DNA of 64,000 nt, taken from the NCBI RefSeq assembly GCF_932294415.1, contig NC_065544.1:14669351-14733350 (forward strand), given 5' to 3'. Positions 60,481 to 64,000 of this stretch are shown in pieces (position 1 is the stretch's first letter; each line of letters opens with the position of its first letter). The notes under the pieces are model-generated. The model saw only the letters and a list, made by a program, of their open reading frames with translations, was not told the DNA's origin and made no database searches. A program made the translations under genes and the position numbers. The stretch is from Quercus robur (Eukaryota > Streptophyta > Magnoliopsida > Fagales > Fagaceae).

Positions 60481-62814
60481 ATTCTGCGAAAACTTATATT
60501 TTGGATTTTGGTACTAAGTGGTGATTTGGAGGTAAGAAGTATTTACGGGTATGGTAGTTCAGTCAACAAGACGCCAAACAGGTAGTAAAATTGTTAGAGA
60601 AAGTATCAATGAAAAGCAAAAAATAGGTAGTGATGTTTCTGAGTTACGTTGAGTGCTAGAAATTGAGTATAACTAATGTGTAGCTTTCTCATCTTTCGGC
60701 CTTACTCTGGTGTCTGCTCTATTATGGCAAAGAATGGGAGTGCTATTGGCCTTATTATATTCGTATACATGTATCTTTATAAAAAAGAATAAGAATTTCA
60801 TAGAAAAAGTACCAAAGTACAATCTTAATTCACGGGATATATCATATATGTTCGATTAAAATATCTCCCAAAAATATTAGTATAAATAAAGATAACTCTC
60901 CATTCTCAAACTCAAACTAGCTGCTTTGTGGTCAGGTCATTTCTCTTTCTGCAAATGCACTGCATTGACCATAAATGAATGTCTTTCCAAATTTTGGGGT
61001 TCTCTCTGGGGAAAGAGAACAGAAATCTAAAATACATTTTAGTCCCTTCAGCTTTGATTGTGGTGTCTTTGTGTTGTGGTCTATGGAGTATGGAGATTCA
61101 AACGTTAGGATTGCTATATCGTTCGTTCAATATGCTTCGTAATTTACAATTAACTCCCTAAATATTCTAACTGTGATAAATTTGATCCTCCCTAGTTTTA
61201 ATTTACCATAAAATTCTATAAGATAAATCCTCTATATAATTAACATTATGAATATGTCCAGAATTTTTTTTTTAATTTATTAAATTAATTTATTTTATAA
61301 TTCGATAATTAGATGAGGGATTTATATCCTTTAGACGTAAGTTTGTGTCTCTGGCAGGTTTTCTGTTTGTTTCTAGCCCTGAGACGTCGTTGGACACAAG
61401 CCTAGTGCCATGAGATCTTCCCTTAAAATCTGCGATTTAAAAAAAAAAAAAAATTCTAAGTTTTTAAAACAATTTTTTTTTTCCGTTAAACTCACATGCC
61501 ATTACCAAAACTGTACGCAACAGTTGGAAAAACAAATTAAAAGAATATAAAAAATGTTACATGTAAGTTTGTTTGTTTATTTTTTAATAACTTATGTGGC
61601 ATGATTTTTTTAAAGTTTTAATTAGTGGAATAATAATATGGCATCATTTGAACCATTTATTTTAAAATGAAATGTCTAGATTAAAATAACTCTAAATGGT
61701 AAATTTTCTTAAAAACTCTAGACTCTAGAGGATTTGAATCCTTAAATATGGGGTATTTGAATCATGTATGTATTTTTTGGAAACATCAAAGAGGTGCTAA
61801 CATGTTGAGTTACAAGAGACTTAGAAACATGTCAAGAGCTCTATGGTCTACTTATTCTCATGAGAAAATTAATGATGGTTAGAATTCCCTCTTACTTGTT
61901 AAAATAAAAAATAAAAAGATTCTTATATATATATATAATTTTTTTTTTTTGAGGGGGAAGGTTCTTATATGTTAATAAGCCATTCCCTTCAAAATTCTAC
62001 GGTAATAATTTATATATATGTGTGGATCTGTTTCTCCCTTTTTGGCTTTTGCCAAGCTTTACCTTTTAAGTGGGAGTGGGTATAGTAATCTTTCTTTTTC
62101 ATTCCTTAATAAAAATTTATTATAGACATTTTCCCCCGAAACTATCCTAGGATAAGACAAAAATGGTGAGAGAACGGCGAAAAAAAAAAAAAAAGTAGAA
62201 GAAGAAGAAGAAGAAGGAAAATTGAGATGTCAAAACAAGCTTCTCTTACATAATTTCCATGAGGCTTCTCTATGGTCAACTCCCCTTTAGAGAATGGATG
62301 CCTTCAGTTCCTGCACGTCTCAAAAAGTTGGGGAAAAAAAAAAAAAAAAAAAAAAAAAGCAAAAACAAAAGGAACGAAGAAAATGACACCAAAATAGGAC
62401 CGGTCTTTCAAGCTAAAGCTAACCATTTAGAGAAGTATTTCATTTTCCACTTACCAAAATAGACATTTAACTTTTAATTTAATGAACATTGAACAATATA
62501 AAATCATCTTCTTGTAAATTTAAAGGCCATTTCATAGGCTGCATAGTAATATATATATATATATATATATATAGAAGTAAAAATGGGCAAACTAGATTCA
62601 AGATATTTCAAAATTGACAAACTTGGTCTCTAAAAACAACTTAGTCTCTAAACACTGCTAGGCCTGTTAGTCTCTTTTCTCAACTGTTTTAGAAACCAAG
62701 TTAGGTTTAGGGACTAAATTAGTCAATTTTGAAATGTTTTAAACCTGATTGATATTAGCTCAAAACTAAAAGTATGTTATTGAAATTTACCTTTTTTTGA
62801 TGCTCATTTCTGAA
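60481..62814. other. Intergenic, no gene seen
   Basis: AT-rich. A runs at 61439-61453 and 62335-62358, (GAA)n at 62200-62216, (TA)n at 62551-62572. An inverted pair around AACTTGGTCTCTAAA (62619) and TTTAGGGACTAAATTAG (62706) suggests another small TIR element at about 62600-62740. The lysine-rich frame at 62259-62462 has no domain. Confidence 0.5.
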
Positions 62815-62895
62815 GACTTGAACCCCAGCTTTTACCACCCACACCTTATAAGCACTTATACTTGTGGAGTGACCATTACACCAAGTCACCAAGGT
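62815..62895 (-). mobile_element. tRNA-derived SINE, minus strand
   Basis: On the minus strand: TTGGTGACTTGGTGTAATGG (A box), AAGTATAAGTGCTTATAAGG, then AGCTGGGGTTCAAGTCTTC (B box GGTTCAAGTC). Aligns with the fragment at 17861-17935. Confidence 0.7.
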
Positions 62896-63291
62896 GTGTG
62901 GTAGTTACTGAAATTTACATTTATTAATTTATTACATGCCAAAAAACCAGGTAATACGGAATTAATGAACAAATCTAGCCTTTTCCTTGTTTGAGTTGTG
63001 AATTCCACTAGAATTTGTGCCAAAGAAAACTTTGGCAACGAGACAAAAATATTGTCCTAGCAGACAAATTGGGAGGAAGGAAACTTTTGCATGAGAACGC
63101 TATTTCCGAAAAGGCAAAATTAGTCAATTCCCAAAGACCGAATGGCGCTATAGAAATTTTAGTGTAATTTTCCTGTTGGGTTCTTAAAATATTACTTTAA
63201 AACAAGCTCTTATACTTCTTTAGGCATATGTATTAGGAACTTTTGGCAATAATTAATTTCTAAGTGTATTTCCTTTGCGGTGTTCTTTGTC

Positions 63292-63344
63292 AACTTTACT
63301 TAATTTAATAGTTTCTCAAAAAGAAAAACTTTACTTAATTTAAT
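63292..63344 (+). mobile_element. Micro-insertion with exact 18-bp duplication
   Basis: AACTTTACTTAATTTAAT at 63292-63309 is repeated exactly at 63327-63344. The 17-base insert is AGTTTCTC plus AAAAAGAAA, with the same TTTCTC-An end as 22976-23029. Confidence 0.85.
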
Positions 63345-64000
63345 GCTTTGGCTCCTCCCAAGCCCACGTGGTTCCCATTTAAGCTAAGGAAAATGAGTTC
63401 CAGCTGAGCTATCTAAACAATTTCCATACGATATAATATCACTAGAAAATTCTAGTCAGGAGCAACACTTTCTGAGCTTTTGGGACTAGTGTTCGTAAAC
63501 ATTTTCCAAGAGATGGGAAATTGATCTTACTTTTGAAATTGAGGGAGCCTGGTGGTTTTGGCATATTGGGAACTGTCTCATCAGTGTTTTTTCCCTGCAT
63601 CTTACATCAGGCCAACGATTTCAAGAGATCCATCAAATGGAAATTTACATACCAGTTATGATTTATGAATGCTTCCTATATTTAGTTGATAATCTAAATT
63701 AAATGGTATTACAAGTACAAAATTCGTAATATCCACTACTCTTGTAAACTCTTTTTAAGTGTCTAAAATTCCTGTAGTTAATGTGAACATGACAAATAAC
63801 TTTTATATGTTCAATAGTATAGTAGGAACTAAGAAATTTCAAATTAATTACTTAGATGCATTTAGTAATATTTTGTTCTAACATTACCTGACCTCTTCCT
63901 TGAATCTTCTCAACAATTTCATTCTTCCAGGTATGCAACTTTTAAGCTATATATATAATGTATTACCTACTCATTCTTCTTCAACAAACCCTAAACTCAG
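63345..64000. other. Intergenic, no gene seen
   Basis: AT-rich to the right edge. The last 40 bases (CATTCTTCTTCAACAAACCC) look like a plant leader, but no ATG-led frame is visible, so the start of a next gene is only a possibility. Confidence 0.4.

Overview
The window is nuclear DNA from a flowering plant, most likely a woody eudicot. The evidence is spliced genes with GT-AG introns, a B-sister MIKC MADS-box gene, a plant-type CDK-activating kinase with NFTALRE in place of PSTAIRE, AT-rich intergenic DNA, and a dense load of plant transposons (CACTA, hAT, Helitron, L1-type LINE, tRNA-derived SINEs, MITEs). The transposon style would fit Fagales, but the species cannot be fixed from sequence alone. 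There are no operons, CRISPR arrays or bacterial features.

Four genes are supported, all on the + strand. (1) 16222-21058 is a B-sister type MADS-box transcription factor (6 coding exons, 257 aa). (2) 24844-35190 is a CDKD-type CDK-activating kinase (7 coding exons, 413 aa); its ~5.95-kb last intron carries a broken L1-type LINE, a SINE and a TIR element. (3) 45860-52056 is the delta subunit of the COPI coatomer (11 coding exons, 531 aa); the first coding exon holds only the ATG. (4) 57161-57433 is the small mitochondrial ATP synthase subunit f (90 aa, one coding exon, spliced leader and probably a spliced 3'UTR). I assembled the splice sites by hand; in the three multi-exon genes the summed exon lengths are exact multiples of three and end in a stop codon. 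The four genes do not form a pathway: they are three housekeeping genes and one developmental regulator.

Layout: 1-15.7 kb is gene-free, with CACTA-like ends, nested TIR elements, SINEs and tandem repeats. 15.8-21.1 kb is the MADS gene, with an antisense LTR-retrotransposon remnant in intron 1. 21.1-24.6 kb is intergenic. 24.6-36.1 kb is the CDKD gene. 36.1-44.8 kb is repeat-rich, with nested Helitrons at 40.6-44.8 kb. 45-52.1 kb is delta-COP. 52.1-56.3 kb is intergenic, with a well-bounded 606-bp hAT element and two adjacent SINEs. 56.3-60.5 kb is the ATP synthase f gene. 60.5-64 kb is gene-free.

The most unusual signal is a set of at least eleven tiny poly-A (or poly-T) insertions. Most consist of 6-20 unique bases plus an A tail, and each is flanked by a 9-18 bp direct repeat. 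They look like extreme 5'-truncated products of LINE-type target-primed retrotransposition. They fall into at least two tail classes (TTTCTC-An and ATC-An), and the second matches the 3' end of the LINE in the CDKD intron.
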